A stretch of 54,678 nucleotides of DNA from an uncultured Flammeovirgaceae bacterium. GTDB lineage: Bacteria > Bacteroidota > Bacteroidia > Cytophagales > Cyclobacteriaceae. Each line of letters begins with the position of its first letter. Position 1 is the stretch's first letter. This document shows, one piece after another, positions 38,686-47,467 of this stretch. The position numbers and the translations under genes were made by a program. The notes beneath the pieces were generated by a model. It worked only from the letters and a program-made list of their open reading frames with translations, was not told where the DNA came from and ran no database searches. The stretch covers positions 1 through 54,678 of the forward strand of contig CAJXAT010000004.1 in NCBI GenBank assembly GCA_913050055.1. The letters run 5' to 3'.

Positions 38686-38720
38686 AAAAGTCCTTTTACT
38701 ATTAGTATTAGGGCTTTTTT
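38686..38720 (+). terminator. Terminator of tRNA-Ser
   Basis: AAAAGTCC (38686-38693) pairs with GGGCTTTT (38711-38718, one G-U) followed by further T residues. It lies 3 nt after the tRNA, closing a self-contained transcription unit. Confidence 0.7.
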
Positions 38721-38727
38721 ATTTTTG

Positions 38728-39030
38728 GGTACAACCATTTTTGGTTTCGGATTGATATCTCAAAGATTTCTTCGGCTTTTATATCTATCAATTCGATTAA
38801 ACTCTTTTTGTCAAAAAATGTTTGGTTTGTGGTAGGATAATAGCTTTAAATCCAAATATCTCAAAAATCATTCAGCAATTAAATACCTATCAGAGTTCAT
38901 GAAATTTTCTTCCGGCTTAAAACCTGGAACTAAGGCTATAGGATTGAGGAGTGGCTTTGGAGTTCTTTTTTGATTATTCAGAGAACTGTAATTGGTGAAA
39001 TAACTTTAGGATTGTTTCAAATAAGGTTTA
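38728..39030. other. Intergenic stretch without recognisable genes
   Basis: About 300 nt between the tRNA terminator and the convergent GH16 stop. All frames are broken, and I found no repeat of the tRNA 3' end, no integrase remnant and no convincing hairpin. Confidence 0.5.
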
Positions 39031-40017
39031 CTACATCTCATATACCCTGACATAATCAATTTGCATTGAATCACTAGAAAAGTCTGCCTCAATGTCTCCA
39101 CCTAAATTTCCACCCATAGCTATATTAAGTAAAATATAATGTGGGTTGTCATAAGGTATTGAAGTCGTATTATTCATTATTAAAAATACGTTATTATCAA
39201 GTAATACCTTAAGTTGACCTTCTGTCCATTCCAATGAATAGATATGAAATTCATCTATTGCATCTTCTATAATGGCTGTTTTACCATAACTTGCATATTC
39301 GCCTGTACTTGTATGCCCCCAATGGAAATGCCCAATGAGTTCAGTCTTGTCCCAACCATTTTGTTCCATAATATCGATTTCACCGCAACTGGGCCAACCC
39401 ACATTCCCATAAGTACTCCCAAAATAGTTACCAATTTCATTTATGTTGGTCCCCAAAGTCCAAATGGCCGGCCATGTCCCAGCAGATCCTGGTAATTTTG
39501 CTCTCACATCTATACGCCCGTATCTAAAAGAGAATTTAGAATTTAGTCTTGCAGAAGTGTAATTCTGTGTCGAGCCGTCAACCTCATAGCTTTCCTTAAC
39601 CGCCTTTATTATCAAGACATCATCACTCACATAAGAGTTGGTGATCCTATCTGTATAATGCTGTTTTTCTCCATTGAACCAGCTCCCATTATTGGGGGGT
39701 ATTATTTGATGATGCCATTTTGTAATGTCTAAGGCACCCTCATCTGAGAATTCATCTTGCCAAACTAAAAAATAATTTGGATCGTATTCGTTTATAATAC
39801 GGCATCCATAAGCGTCTGTCAAAGCTCCGGAAGGCGTCGAATCACAACTATCTACTTCATTAATTATCCCATCTCCATCTAAATCTAGAATCATAGGATC
39901 TATAGTCTGCTCATCTATATCCATTCCTGTGGGATCGGTCTCATTACTACCACAATTACCAGATAATATAAATGTGACAGTTAGACTGAAGATTTGTAAA
40001 TATTTTAAAAGATTCAT
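39031..40017 (-). CDS. Lipoprotein glycoside hydrolase family 16 (laminarinase-type beta-glucanase)
   Basis: Predicted surface lipoprotein cleaving beta-1,3 or mixed beta-glucans such as laminarin. The 328 residues have a lipoprotein signal with Cys22 (LSGNC), a short Ca-binding thrombospondin-type-3-like repeat (DLDGDGIINEVDSCDSTP, about 45-62), then a GH16 jelly-roll: FLVWQDEF, TSARLNSKFSFRYGRIDVR and the catalytic GEIDIMEQ with nucleophile E213, D215 and acid/base E218. The EIDIME form is that of laminarinases and related endoglucanases. It stands alone, with no SusC/D pair. The linker may come from longer multi-domain surface proteins. Confidence 0.93.
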   Translation of the reverse strand: MNLLKYLQIFSLTVTFILSGNCGSNETDPTGMDIDEQTIDPMILDLDGDGIINEVDSCDSTPSGALTDAYGCRIINEYDPNYFLVWQDEFSDEGALDITKWHHQIIPPNNGSWFNGEKQHYTDRITNSYVSDDVLIIKAVKESYEVDGSTQNYTSARLNSKFSFRYGRIDVRAKLPGSAGTWPAIWTLGTNINEIGNYFGSTYGNVGWPSCGEIDIMEQNGWDKTELIGHFHWGHTSTGEYASYGKTAIIEDAIDEFHIYSLEWTEGQLKVLLDNNVFLIMNNTTSIPYDNPHYILLNIAMGGNLGGDIEADFSSDSMQIDYVRVYEM

Positions 40018-40536
40018 ATTTAAAATTTATAATGTCTTTCGTTCAGGTAAATGTCAATAGAACACTAGCAGTAAATTGATTTTATTAAAAAAAGTTGAAA
40101 GGTAAGACGCCAATCATAAACTCGGCCATTAAATACCAATTTCATGAAATATTTTTCTTTCTTTACCTGTAATGCTAACAAAAAAACATGACATATCATT
40201 GAACTTCGTAGCTTTTTCATTACGAATAATCTCTTGTTTTAATGAATTTCTGATGTCTCCAGCGCCCCTTCAAGACCATAAGGTCTGTGGGCCTCGACAT
40301 AGAATAGATATTGCCTCTCCCGTCAGGAAAATCTACCCATTTATCTGAAATCATTTCCTGTTTAATTAATTCTGTGGGAAACAGCGATGCCAAAACTTCC
40401 GATCTGATGGATTCTTGAGTAAATGGAGATTGAACTTATTGGGGTATATTCGTCATGATATTATCCCCTTCTTAAGGCATTCCATATTGCCAAAATAAAC
40501 ATCTGAAGCCTAGTCGATGGTGCTTCCCAATGCTAT
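40018..40536. other. Long intergenic region with one unassigned coding remnant
   Basis: This 519-nt gap between the GH16 start and the DUF2834 stop has frequent stops in every frame except the minus-strand segment at 40220-40435, listed separately. No tRNA-like or strong hairpin structure was found. The first 200 nt probably hold the GH16 promoter, but no TAnnTTTG element was found there. Confidence 0.4.
40220..40435 (-). pseudogene. Possible gene remnant, about 71 codons without a proper start
   Basis: The frame is open from just after a stop at 40436-40438 to TAA at 40220-40222. It begins SPFTQESIRSEVLASLFP, continues through KWVDFPDGRGNIY and ends with a basic segment RWRHQKFIKTRDYS. The composition looks coding (mixed charged and aromatic residues), but there is no ATG until residue 29 and no family recognised. 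It could be the 3' end of a lost gene or a 44-residue small protein. Confidence 0.3.
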
Positions 40537-40842
40537 CTAATGGTCATAATGATCATACATATACCAAGGTAGGGCTAGGGAAAAACCAACTAAAAAGAGA
40601 CAAACAACGTACTTAATAAATTGAGAAAAATCTATTCGCCTTTGTAACCTTAAATAAATCAAAAAAATCAAAAAAGACAAAGCCGCTACGCTTAAATCCA
40701 TAGCCAACATGGAAGCTGGATACGAACCGACGGCTTGTGTCCAAAATTGGCCCATTGATCCCTCTTCTTGAATAAACAATAGTAATTGATAATACGGCAG
40801 TACTATACCCAGTAGGCACAGCATTAAAAACACTTTTTTCAT
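40537..40842 (-). CDS. DUF2834 small membrane protein
   Basis: A 101-residue protein with three TM helices (about 3-24, 48-64 and 77-95). The first helix region GIVLPYYQLLLF, the ASMLAMDLSVAALSF helix and a charged loop before the third helix match the DUF2834 family as I know it. Function unknown. It lies in a run of small leftward membrane-protein genes (DoxX pair and DUF3784). Confidence 0.7.
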   Translation of the reverse strand: MKKVFLMLCLLGIVLPYYQLLLFIQEEGSMGQFWTQAVGSYPASMLAMDLSVAALSFLIFLIYLRLQRRIDFSQFIKYVVCLFLVGFSLALPWYMYDHYDH

Positions 40843-41017
40843 AGCTCTCTTGTTATCTATTATTGATGTAAAATAGAAAAATATTCAGGACTATGAAAAT
40901 CACTTTTGCTTCTCGGTCTGTATCTCGATATGAAGCGTGATGTTCACTCCTTAATTTAAAAAAATGAAGCGACTCTGAAACAAAAAAAATCACCGGTAAT
41001 CCTTTAGTTTAGAAAAT

Positions 41018-41368
41018 TTAAAAATCATTTAATCCCACAAACCAAAATATGTAGAGATTAAGCAACATATAAAAAAATGAGGGGAGGGTGAGCGCCAAGC
41101 TGTCTCTCATTTTAAGCCTTACTCCAAAGCCCAAAACCATTAACAGGAACAATCCCAAAGAAGCCAAAGTCAACAATACAGGCACCCATAAACCAATGAT
41201 AAGACCTACGCCTCCAACTATTTCCAAACATCCCGTAAGACCACCAAATTTTTCTAAACCAAATCTCTTAAATTCGGCTTTCATCTCTTTTGAAAAAAAA
41301 TAGGCACTCCCATAGATGAGGAAGGATATCGCAGAAAATCCTATAAGTAAATTGTGGAAAATAATCAA
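41018..41368 (-). CDS. DoxX-like membrane protein (second of a tandem pair)
   Basis: A 116-residue protein with four TM helices. The motif KFGGLTGCLEIVGGVGLIIGLW, with an acidic residue in helix 2, and the following hydrophobic helices match the DoxX family, whose members are often linked to redox or thiol stress. It begins 2 nt after the stop of the next DoxX-like gene, so the two are cotranscribed and may form a hetero-oligomer. Confidence 0.72.
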   Translation of the reverse strand: MIIFHNLLIGFSAISFLIYGSAYFFSKEMKAEFKRFGLEKFGGLTGCLEIVGGVGLIIGLWVPVLLTLASLGLFLLMVLGFGVRLKMRDSLALTLPSFFYMLLNLYIFWFVGLNDF

Positions 41369-41370
41369 AG

Positions 41371-41715
41371 TTAAATGACCTCAGCAGCAATCCCTGCGAT
41401 AAGTAGAGAGCAGATCAAGAGTATAAATGAGGGTACATGTTTAATCCATGGGTTCTTTACCTTAAAATGTGCTAACTGGGCAAAGACCATGAGGACAGCC
41501 ATAGCCATGGATGACATGAGAACTAAAGGTGGAAACCAAATACCTGCCACCAATAAGGTTGATAGCGCAATCTTAGCAGCACCTACAAAATTTCGTGTTA
41601 AATCTGATAACTCATACTGCTTGAATTCCAAAACAATATTATCGAATCGGAATACCCAAACGTAAACGATGGATAAAGCAACAATTACTTGTAGTAAATA
41701 AGATAATTCATTCAT
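41371..41715 (-). CDS. DoxX-like membrane protein (first of a tandem pair)
   Basis: A 114-residue protein with four TM helices (LQVIVALSIVYVWVF, AAKIALSTLLVAGIWF, MAVLMVFAQLAHF, FILLICSLLIAGI). It shares length and helix spacing with its neighbour and has DoxX-like KxxxS...AGxW features, but sequence identity with the neighbour is low. It is first of a two-gene unit. Function unknown. Confidence 0.65.
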   Translation of the reverse strand: MNELSYLLQVIVALSIVYVWVFRFDNIVLEFKQYELSDLTRNFVGAAKIALSTLLVAGIWFPPLVLMSSMAMAVLMVFAQLAHFKVKNPWIKHVPSFILLICSLLIAGIAAEVI

Positions 41716-41931
41716 ACATTAGCAACTTTAATATTATTAAAATAGTTCAATTCAAATTTCCAGGTTGAGTAATGTTTGGTTTTTAGAAAGTGAAAATTTC
41801 AACCGTATTGATTTATATTAGCCCCTCTACAGCTTAATTCAATATCTATTTGAGGATACTTATCAACCCTAGTGCACCCACTAGCTTATGTATTTATTTT
41901 ATTATAAAAAGTTCTTTTAATCACATTTATA

Positions 41932-42213
41932 TCATGTCTTTCGATGTCTAAATTTATTGCATTGAACCATAAAATAAGGTAAGGGTATGAGTAGTGTAAT
42001 CACATAAATGATGAGAGCAGTTGAGGTAAGAAAAGTAAAATAAGAATTGATGAAAATGAACGCTGTTACCAAACTGTATCGAGTTAGAATTTTTTTTTGG
42101 AAGACGAGATAGCCTTTGAGGTCATAATTGTCCCTGTCCTTCTCTGAAAGTGTATTGTACCCTGCTAGGTAATATTTTGCATTGGACTCACTAATGAGAT
42201 AGGGAATTCCCAA
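41932..42213 (-). CDS. DUF3784-like membrane protein with a damaged or non-standard start
   Basis: The C-terminal 93 codons contain YLAGYNTLSEKDRDNYD, the hallmark of DUF3784 proteins, followed by two TM helices and a basic tail. The called start is a TTG (42213). The same frame stays open upstream to 42282 and encodes a hydrophobic helix (EIILFSSIALTHLTFLG) that should be the family's first TM. No ATG is available: the nearest, about 12 nt farther upstream in the same frame, is cut off by TAA at 42283-42285 next to a run of T. The gene may start at a rare codon or be start-less. Confidence 0.5.
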   Translation of the reverse strand: MGIPYLISESNAKYYLAGYNTLSEKDRDNYDLKGYLVFQKKILTRYSLVTAFIFINSYFTFLTSTALIIYVITLLIPLPYFMVQCNKFRHRKT

Positions 42214-42445
42214 AAAGGTCAGGTGCGTCAGTGCTATTGAACTGAATAATATGATTTCTGCTGTCTCCAGGATACAATAATATTAAAAAATATTCATCTT
42301 TATCAGTTTCAGGATTGTTTAGTCACCCTTTGTTCATTTCTTTACTACTCTCTATAGCCTTATAAAATAGCATCTTTGAGAAGAAGCGATTCATTATCAA
42401 CGATAGTTATATAGTGCACACCTTTTTCGATCTCCCAAAAAAAAT

Positions 42446-42453
42446 TAACTTTG
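42446..42453 (+). promoter_or_regulatory. Candidate promoter element TAACTTTG
   Basis: Matches TAnnTTTG; the start point would be near 42460, 17 nt before the ATG at 42477. It lies inside the longer open frame that begins at 42414, which supports the downstream start. A T-rich run sits where the -33 box is expected. Confidence 0.45.
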
Positions 42454-42476
42454 ACTTTAAACAAAAAACTAAAATT

Positions 42477-43427
42477 ATGAAAAAATATTACCAACTGACG
42501 ATAATACTATTATTCCTTTTTGGTCTCAAACTCAGTGCACAAAAAAAAGATAAAAATGGTACCATTTACAAAACACATCCAGGCATCGATTTGGTGCATC
42601 AATATCAGCAAGCCTTTGTCGGCGGTGATGAAGCAACTTTGACAAAGATATTAGCGGATGACGTAAAGAGTATCAATGCGCTAAGTTCTAACAAAGACGA
42701 TAAGGGATCAGATAAATCTAAAATCATTGGGAATGCCAAAAGGTGGTCAGAAAATATAGACTATTTGCGCATTACCGATGACAAACCGGCTTATCCCGAT
42801 GCCATAGAATACAAAGAAGGAGGTCAATTATGGGTACAGACTTGGGAAAAAATATATGGTGTTCAAAAAAAGACGGGAGTCAAATTAGACATGCCGGTAC
42901 ACCGATTATATAAGCTAAATAATGAAGGAACTCAGATTGAAAGTATCTTCGATTACGCCGACTGGCGCGTTTATGAAGAGATCTGGAATAGTTTTTCGGA
43001 TAGAGAAAACGGCACCATTTATATCAACCACGAAAATATAAATTCGGTTAGAAAATCTGTACATGCATTTGAAAATGGTGAATTAGAAAAATCTTATGCT
43101 TATTTCAGTGATGACGCAACCGTCAGCGACATTAATTTGCCTTATGGCACCAGATTATCGTGGGATGAGGCCAAGGCAAATGATCAAGCTTTTTTAAAGA
43201 CTTGGGAAATTGAATCAATAGATAGGGTAGGCTATCCTGATTATTTAGAATATGACCTTAGAGATCTTTCTTATGTGCTGTCTTGGTGGAAGTTCAGATT
43301 AATTAGGAAAAGTGATGGTAAAAAACTTACCCTCCCTGTTCACTTCATAGATGATTTCAATAAGAAAGGAAAAATCATGGGTCGATCTTTGTACTACAGT
43401 GCCAAGCTCATGGAAGATTTGAAATAA
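42477..43427 (+). CDS. Exported protein with two NTF2-like (SnoaL-type) domains
   Basis: A 316-residue protein with a signal peptide (MKKYYQLTIILLFLFGLKLSAQ). The mature part contains two similar halves: HPGIDLVHQYQQAFVGGDEATLTKILADDVKS in the first and SVRKSVHAFENGELEKSYAYFSDDATV in the second. Each is followed by strands with a W-rich core and DMPVHRLYKLN or TLPVHFIDDFN at matching positions, so it is an internal duplication of an NTF2-like fold. Such folds bind or convert small molecules; no catalytic dyad can be assigned. The frame runs from 42414, but signal peptide and promoter favour 42477. A terminator follows. Confidence 0.8.
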   Translation: MKKYYQLTIILLFLFGLKLSAQKKDKNGTIYKTHPGIDLVHQYQQAFVGGDEATLTKILADDVKSINALSSNKDDKGSDKSKIIGNAKRWSENIDYLRITDDKPAYPDAIEYKEGGQLWVQTWEKIYGVQKKTGVKLDMPVHRLYKLNNEGTQIESIFDYADWRVYEEIWNSFSDRENGTIYINHENINSVRKSVHAFENGELEKSYAYFSDDATVSDINLPYGTRLSWDEAKANDQAFLKTWEIESIDRVGYPDYLEYDLRDLSYVLSWWKFRLIRKSDGKKLTLPVHFIDDFNKKGKIMGRSLYYSAKLMEDLK

Positions 43428-43439
43428 GAGAAAATTAAA

Positions 43440-43478
43440 AAAAAGGGCCTCCAATCAGTAAAGAATAGGCCCTTTTTT
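43440..43478 (+). terminator. Intrinsic terminator after the NTF2-like gene
   Basis: AAAAGGGCCT (43441-43450) pairs with AGGCCC plus T's (43467-43476), with a 16-nt loop and a U-tract to 43478. It begins 13 nt after the stop codon. Confidence 0.8.
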
Positions 43479-43674
43479 ATCTACCAAGCCATTACGGTGC
43501 ATTTTCAAGGACAATATCCTAAATAAACTTATATCTTTTGTTATCCGATGAATTTCATCATCAAATTATGATTTTTTCATAGAAAAACATAATAATAAGA
43601 ATAGTTTTTTTTATAAAATTTTCATTAACCTACAATTTCATTATCTTCTATTTTTAACCTACTCAAATGAATTA

Positions 43675-45237
43675 ATGAAACTAATGACAAGACTTACTTT
43701 TGCAGTTTTTATATCAACTTTTTTAAGCTGCACAAAATCTGAAAACAAAAGTCCTGCGCTTAAAATTGCCATTGCGGGACTGGCCATTGAATCCAGTACC
43801 TTTTCACCTGCTTTAACAAATGAGGAAGCTTTTCATGCCAAGACAGGCGAAGCTGTTTTTGATTATTACCCTTTTTTGGCACAAAATACCACTATGCGAC
43901 AGCGGGCTACTTGGGTACCCATCCTCAAAGGTCATGCGCTGCCTGGAGGTCAAGTTACCCGTGAAGCTTATGAGCATCTGGTCACTAAAACATTAGATTC
44001 TCTCGATAAATATAAACCTTATGATGGGTTATTTTTTGATATTCACGGGGCGATGAGTGTCGTAGGCCTAGACGATCCTGAAGGGGACTTCATCGAAAGA
44101 ATTAGAAAGGTGATTGGTACTCAAACACTCATTTCAACTTCGATGGATTTACATGGAAATGTTTCTCAAAAATTGGCCCAGCACACAGATCTGATCACTT
44201 GTTACCGCATGGCTCCGCATGAAGATGCGCTCGAATCCAAAGAACGCGCCTTAGAAAACCTTTTGGTGCGACTGGAAAATGGCAAAGGAAAACCCGCATT
44301 TAAAGCATGGATCCCCATTCCTATATTATTGCCTGGTGAAAAAACAAGTACCCGCATTGAACCTGGGAAGAGTCTCTATGCAAAAGTAGCTCCTGCCGCT
44401 GCTCAAGAGGGCATCATCGACGCTGCCGTTTGGATTGGTTATGCTTGGGCTGATGAGCCTAGAAATCATGCCGTAGTCATGGTAATCGGTGATGACCAAG
44501 TCACCGTCAAGAAAACAGCTGAACTTTTGGCGTCCAGCTTTTGGGAAAAGAGAAACGAATTCGAATTTGTGGCCCCCACAACTACTTTCGAAAAGAGTTT
44601 ATCTTATGCTTTAGCCAGTAAAAAAAATCCTTATATCATTAGCGACATGGGTGACAATCCTACAGCAGGAGGCGCTGGAGACGTCACTTGGACCTTGAGA
44701 GAAATACTGGCGCACCCCGACCTAAAGTCAGCCGCCGGACCCGAACTTATATACGCGTCAATACCTGGTCCTGAACTCATAGAACAAGCCATTGCTGTAG
44801 GTATTGGTGGGAAGGTAACTGCCAATGTAGGTGCACAAATAGATCATCGCTATGCGCCTCCTATCAAACTCGAGGGAACTGTAGAAGCCCTCATCCACGG
44901 TGATGTGTATGCTGAGACCGAGGCAGTAGTAAAGGTGGGCAGTGTTCAAGTCATTGTTACCAAAAAAAGGAAACCATATCATCATGAGAAAGATTTTACC
45001 CGATTGGGACTGGATCCCAGAAATTCATCAATTCTTGTTGTTAAAATTGGCTATTTAGTTCCTGAACTTTATAATATGCGGGGAGATTGGATCATGGCCC
45101 TTACCCCCGGCGGAGTGGACCAAGATCTGGAAAGATTAGATTATAAAAGGATTCAAAGACCCATGTTTCCTCTAGATCAAGATATGGCAGATCCAGACCT
45201 AAGTGTCCGTTGGATACAAAATATTGAAAGTCTATGA
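43675..45237 (+). CDS. M81-family (MlrC-like) metallopeptidase, lipoprotein
   Basis: Related to microcystinase C (MlrC), a zinc peptidase for short linear or unusual peptides. The 520 residues start with a lipoprotein signal, FLSC (Cys19). The N-terminal DUF1485-type domain contains GLAIESSTFSP, FDIHGAMSV, SMDLHGNVS and YRMAPHEDALE, which hold the candidate metal ligands. The MlrC C-terminal domain follows with SDMGDNPTAGGAGD. Homologues are usually cytoplasmic, so a lipid-anchored form is notable. Peptide or amino-acid genes follow on the same strand. Confidence 0.88.
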   Translation: MKLMTRLTFAVFISTFLSCTKSENKSPALKIAIAGLAIESSTFSPALTNEEAFHAKTGEAVFDYYPFLAQNTTMRQRATWVPILKGHALPGGQVTREAYEHLVTKTLDSLDKYKPYDGLFFDIHGAMSVVGLDDPEGDFIERIRKVIGTQTLISTSMDLHGNVSQKLAQHTDLITCYRMAPHEDALESKERALENLLVRLENGKGKPAFKAWIPIPILLPGEKTSTRIEPGKSLYAKVAPAAAQEGIIDAAVWIGYAWADEPRNHAVVMVIGDDQVTVKKTAELLASSFWEKRNEFEFVAPTTTFEKSLSYALASKKNPYIISDMGDNPTAGGAGDVTWTLREILAHPDLKSAAGPELIYASIPGPELIEQAIAVGIGGKVTANVGAQIDHRYAPPIKLEGTVEALIHGDVYAETEAVVKVGSVQVIVTKKRKPYHHEKDFTRLGLDPRNSSILVVKIGYLVPELYNMRGDWIMALTPGGVDQDLERLDYKRIQRPMFPLDQDMADPDLSVRWIQNIESL

Positions 45238-45418
45238 AATTAATTCAGACCAAATAGATCCGTCTTACTAATATAAAAATTAAATTCTTACCACGAAGTG
45301 AAATCATAATATTTATTCAATATTCTGTACATGAGAACCTCCATTAAAGTTTGCCCATTATTTAAATGAGTTTTACAAGTTTTTTGAAATCTAAAACAAA
45401 AATGAATAGAAAATCCAC

Positions 45419-46405
45419 ATGAATCATAGGCTAAGTATTGATGAAATTAGACGAGGACTTCCTTTGATTGACCCGTCCTTCTTAAACACACCTCAATTTA
45501 TTTCCAAAGGCTTAAGTGACCTCTTTGATTGCCAACTTACGGTCAAAATTGAAACCCTTAATCCCATCAAATCCTTCAAAGGACGGGGTGCTGAAATGCT
45601 CATATCCCAAACAGCACCTGATGAGCCCATCGTCTGTGCCAGCGCAGGAAATTTTGGCCAAGCCATGGCTTATGCCTGCCAAAAGAAAAAGATTCTTCTT
45701 ACAGTTTTTGCAAGCAAAAATGCCAATACCTATAAAATTGAAATGATGCGCTCTTTTGGAGCCACAGTCCTCTTGATGGGTAAAGACTTTGATGAAGCCA
45801 AAATAATAGCGAAAGCGCATGCCAAAAAACTACAACTGCGATTCGTTGAAGACAGTCAAGATATCGAAACCCTTGCGGGAGCAGGTACTATAGGATTGGA
45901 ATTATTGAACCTCCCTTATACATTAGATACACTGCTGATTTCTTTGGGAAATGGAGCATTATTGGGCGGCATTGGTCGGGTTTTTAAAGAATTAAGTCCT
46001 CAAACAGCATTAATAGCGGTACAATCGGAGGGCGCTCCTGCCATGATTGAATCCATTCGCAGCCAAAAGCTGATCAGTCATCCTTCTGTGAACACCATTT
46101 CTGATGGTATCGCAATTAGACTCCCTGTGAAACAATCGTTACTCGATTTAGCGCATTTGATAGATGATACACTTTTGGTTTCAGACCGTACTACTTTAAA
46201 TGCTATGAAACTCCTACATCAGCATTTGGGTATCGTAAGCGAACCTTCTGCCGCGGTGGGTATCGCAGCAATACTAGATAACAAAGATCGGTGGCGGCGT
46301 AAAAAAGTCGGAGCTGTTATTTGTGGAGGTAATTTAACTCCTAACCAATTAAAAAATTGGATAATGAATCCCCGATTAAAAAATTTATCAACTTCAACAA
46401 GCTGA
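45419..46405 (+). CDS. PLP-dependent threonine/serine dehydratase-like enzyme (fold type II)
   Basis: A 328-residue pyridoxal-phosphate enzyme. The Schiff-base lysine is K54 in NPIKSFKGRGA, SAGNFGQAMAYA (75-86) binds the substrate carboxylate, SLGNGALLGGIG (175-186) is the glycine-rich phosphate loop, and GGNLT near the C-terminus completes the cofactor site. There is no ACT regulatory domain, so this is the short catabolic type. It probably deaminates Thr or Ser, though racemase or cyclodeaminase relatives share the motifs. It lies between peptidase and acylase genes, fitting an amino-acid catabolic group. Confidence 0.87.
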   Translation: MNHRLSIDEIRRGLPLIDPSFLNTPQFISKGLSDLFDCQLTVKIETLNPIKSFKGRGAEMLISQTAPDEPIVCASAGNFGQAMAYACQKKKILLTVFASKNANTYKIEMMRSFGATVLLMGKDFDEAKIIAKAHAKKLQLRFVEDSQDIETLAGAGTIGLELLNLPYTLDTLLISLGNGALLGGIGRVFKELSPQTALIAVQSEGAPAMIESIRSQKLISHPSVNTISDGIAIRLPVKQSLLDLAHLIDDTLLVSDRTTLNAMKLLHQHLGIVSEPSAAVGIAAILDNKDRWRRKKVGAVICGGNLTPNQLKNWIMNPRLKNLSTSTS

Positions 46406-46627
46406 AATAAAATTTTTTTACTGAGGTAAAATCAATCGCTTTTTTGAAGTTTTAATTACGCTTAGATACTCCGTATTTAGGGAACTTATTTTTTATTTTC
46501 TGAGTTTTTTCTTTTAATAATTAATAGGTATTATTTTAAGTGTGTTGAAAATTTAAATTCTCTTAATGATATCTAAAGTTTAAAACTGACTACACGGCCT
46601 AGCCAACATAAAAATCAATACTAGCCA

Positions 46628-47416
46628 ATGAATAGGATCGCACACATTACTCACGAACTTTCTGATCTTAGAAAAAACCTTCGTGACCACAGAATATATG
46701 GCACCCTACAAAATACTAGGGATATAAAAACTTTCATGGAACATCACATCTTTGCGGTTTGGGACTTCATGTCGTTACTCAAATCTTTACAGCAAAGTCT
46801 TACGCACTTACACACGCCTTGGACGCCCGCCAAAAACCCAACTTTAGCTAGATTTATCAATGAAATTGTATTGGGTGAAGAAAGCGATTTGAATGAGTTA
46901 AATCAACCCAAAAGCCATTTTGAAATGTATTTAGAGGCCATGGCACAAATGGGAGCTAATACTTCAAAAATTGACGCTTTTATAAAAGGAATTAATAAAG
47001 GTACAGAGGTAGAAAAAGCTTTAGATGATCTCCAGCTTGAAAAAAGAGTAGCTGACTTTACAAAATATAATTTTAAGATCATCTCAACCCAAAAAGCACA
47101 CTTAATTGCAAGTGCATTCACCTTTGGCCGAGAAGACATCATTCCAGATATGTTTAATGAAATCTTGAGCGAAGGGGACATCAATAATGAAAAGTATAAC
47201 AAAATTACGTACTATTTTAATCGACATATTGAGCTCGACGGCGACGAACACGGCCCTTTATCCTTACAAATGGTTTCTGAACTTTGTGGGGATGATGCTC
47301 AAAAATGGGAAGAAGTCCTGTCTGTAGCGAAAGAAGCCTTAAGGCATCGAATCCATCTTTGGGACGCCATATCAGATCAAATAACAGAACAAAAAATTTC
47401 CGTCAACAGCTACTGA
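46628..47416 (+). CDS. DUF3050 protein, heme-oxygenase-like helical fold
   Basis: A 262-residue, nearly all-helical protein. The [17 protein letters not shown] helix (39-55), [23 protein letters not shown] (65-87) and THxx-free [13 protein letters not shown] segment match DUF3050. Candidate metal ligands are H39/H40, E84/E85 and the H-x3-D-x3-H set H200, D204, H208 in [12 protein letters not shown] histidine/acidic arrangement in this fold is the pattern of heme-oxygenase-like diiron oxidases, so an oxidative role is possible, but this is inference. No signal peptide. It is convergent with the acylase gene 51 nt away. Confidence 0.75.
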   Translation: MNRIAHITHELSDLRKNLRDHRIYGTLQNTRDIKTFMEHHIFAVWDFMSLLKSLQQSLTHLHTPWTPAKNPTLARFINEIVLGEESDLNELNQPKSHFEMYLEAMAQMGANTSKIDAFIKGINKGTEVEKALDDLQLEKRVADFTKYNFKIISTQKAHLIASAFTFGREDIIPDMFNEILSEGDINNEKYNKITYYFNRHIELDGDEHGPLSLQMVSELCGDDAQKWEEVLSVAKEALRHRIHLWDAISDQITEQKISVNSY

Positions 47417-47467
47417 ATAATTTTGAAGAGTGTTGGAAAATTCGTTGGAACGCTTCTTTCTTCCTTT

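Noticed and set aside
38544-38738. 64-residue minus-strand open frame
   Set aside because: It is the antisense of the tRNA-Ser gene and its promoter.
38598-39030. Integration site (att) at tRNA-Ser for a genomic island
   Set aside because: No second copy of the tRNA 3' end, no integrase and no phage genes were seen nearby.
41018-41715. Toxin-antitoxin or phage holin pair
   Set aside because: Both products have four TM helices with DoxX-like spacing, without toxin or antitoxin features.
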